Source: Candidatus Altimarinota bacterium
GTDB taxonomy: Bacteria > Patescibacteriota > Gracilibacteria > UBA4473
Reading direction: 5' to 3'
Length of the DNA stretch: 5,477 nucleotides
Assembly (NCBI GenBank): GCA_026982915.1
Contig: JALWQU010000036.1
Location: 2,515-7,991 of the forward strand
Part shown: positions 5,256 through 5,477 of the stretch, piece by piece
Layout of the letters: every line of letters begins with the position of its first letter
Numbering within the stretch: the stretch's first letter is position 1
Program-made: the position numbers and the translations under genes
Notes under the pieces: model-generated
The model's input: the letters and a program-made list of their open reading frames with translations, nothing else
Databases searched by the model: none
What the model was told of the DNA's origin: nothing

Positions 5256-5477
5256 ATGACTAAAAAAATAATCGTTCGCGGTGCAAGAATGCATAACCTC
5301 AAAAATATTGATGTAGAAATCCCACGGGATAAACTGACCGTTGTTACGGGTGTCTCCGGATCGGGTAAGTCATCACTGGCTTTTGACACGATCTACGCCG
5401 AAGGACAAAGACGCTATGTTGAATCACTTTCGACCTACGCACGACAGTTTTTACAAAAACAAGAAAAACCAGAACTC
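5256..5477 (+). CDS. uvrA: Excinuclease ABC subunit A, N-terminal 74 codons (cut by window edge)
   Basis: The damage-recognition ATPase of nucleotide excision repair; works as a dimer that loads UvrB onto damaged DNA. The visible part has the UvrA opening: [13 protein letters not shown] (7-19), the first Walker A motif GVSGSGKSS (32-40), then [19 protein letters not shown] and YARQFL, all near-identical to known UvrA. About 930 family residues, including the second ATPase domain and zinc modules, lie to the right. The ATG at 5256 gives the expected N-terminus; Met12 is a poor alternative because it would cut the conserved GAR motif. No Shine-Dalgarno is present. The gene is divergent from the neighbouring 144-residue gene and has a 75-80-base leader after a terminator-like element, which suggests regulated transcription. 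Confidence 0.97.
   Translation, partial: MTKKIIVRGARMHNLKNIDVEIPRDKLTVVTGVSGSGKSSLAFDTIYAEGQRRYVESLSTYARQFLQKQEKPEL

Noticed and set aside
5252..5257. TATAAT overlapping the uvrA start codon as a -10 box
   Set aside because: It would start transcription inside the coding sequence and has no good -35 box.

Overview
The window looks like an ordinary bacterial chromosome segment. It holds five recognisable coding regions, four on the minus strand and one on the plus strand, and an unusually structured 615-base gap between two of them. Coding regions are moderately AT-rich; spacers are strongly AT-rich, with long A and T runs. The standard code fits: ilvD ends in TGA, pepP-like and the small gene end in TAG, and no in-frame TGA occurs inside any gene. 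None of the five clear genes has a good Shine-Dalgarno sequence. The protein families (UvrA, IlvD, GpmI, M24 peptidase) are universal, so the lineage cannot be fixed. Divergent versions of conserved motifs (GGSEPGH in GpmI) and weak Shine-Dalgarno use would suit a candidate-phylum bacterium, but this is a guess.

Layout. Positions 1-1119 (minus) hold the N-terminal 373 codons of cofactor-independent phosphoglycerate mutase, running off the left edge. Just upstream, 23 bases away on the same strand, is a complete dihydroxy-acid dehydratase gene, ilvD (1143-2891); the two probably form one transcript. Positions 2892-3506 lack a convincing protein gene. On the minus strand this gap holds a chain of eight closely packed stem-loops (2970-3236) ending in a U-tract. 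Two more terminator-like hairpins (3284-3321 and 3324-3361) and a weak one (3416-3433) lie on its pepP side; 3362-3415 shows nothing clear. An 82-codon hydrophobic reading frame overlaps the hairpin chain. Positions 3507-4532 (minus) encode an M24 Xaa-Pro peptidase. Positions 4642-5076 (minus) encode an unrecognised 144-residue hydrophilic protein behind a good extended -10 promoter. Positions 5108-5255 are a divergent regulatory spacer with mutually exclusive hairpins and a terminator. From 5256 the plus strand carries the start of uvrA.

The most interesting object is the hairpin chain. About 90 base pairs fall in 267 nt, and all eleven G-U pairs I can place require the minus-strand RNA (none work on the plus strand). 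This argues for a transcribed structured RNA rather than DNA palindromes. It may be a free-standing noncoding RNA ending just before ilvD, or a long attenuator leader for ilvD: the overlapping reading frame has a run of Val/Leu/Ile codons inside one of the hairpins. The sequence alone cannot decide between these.
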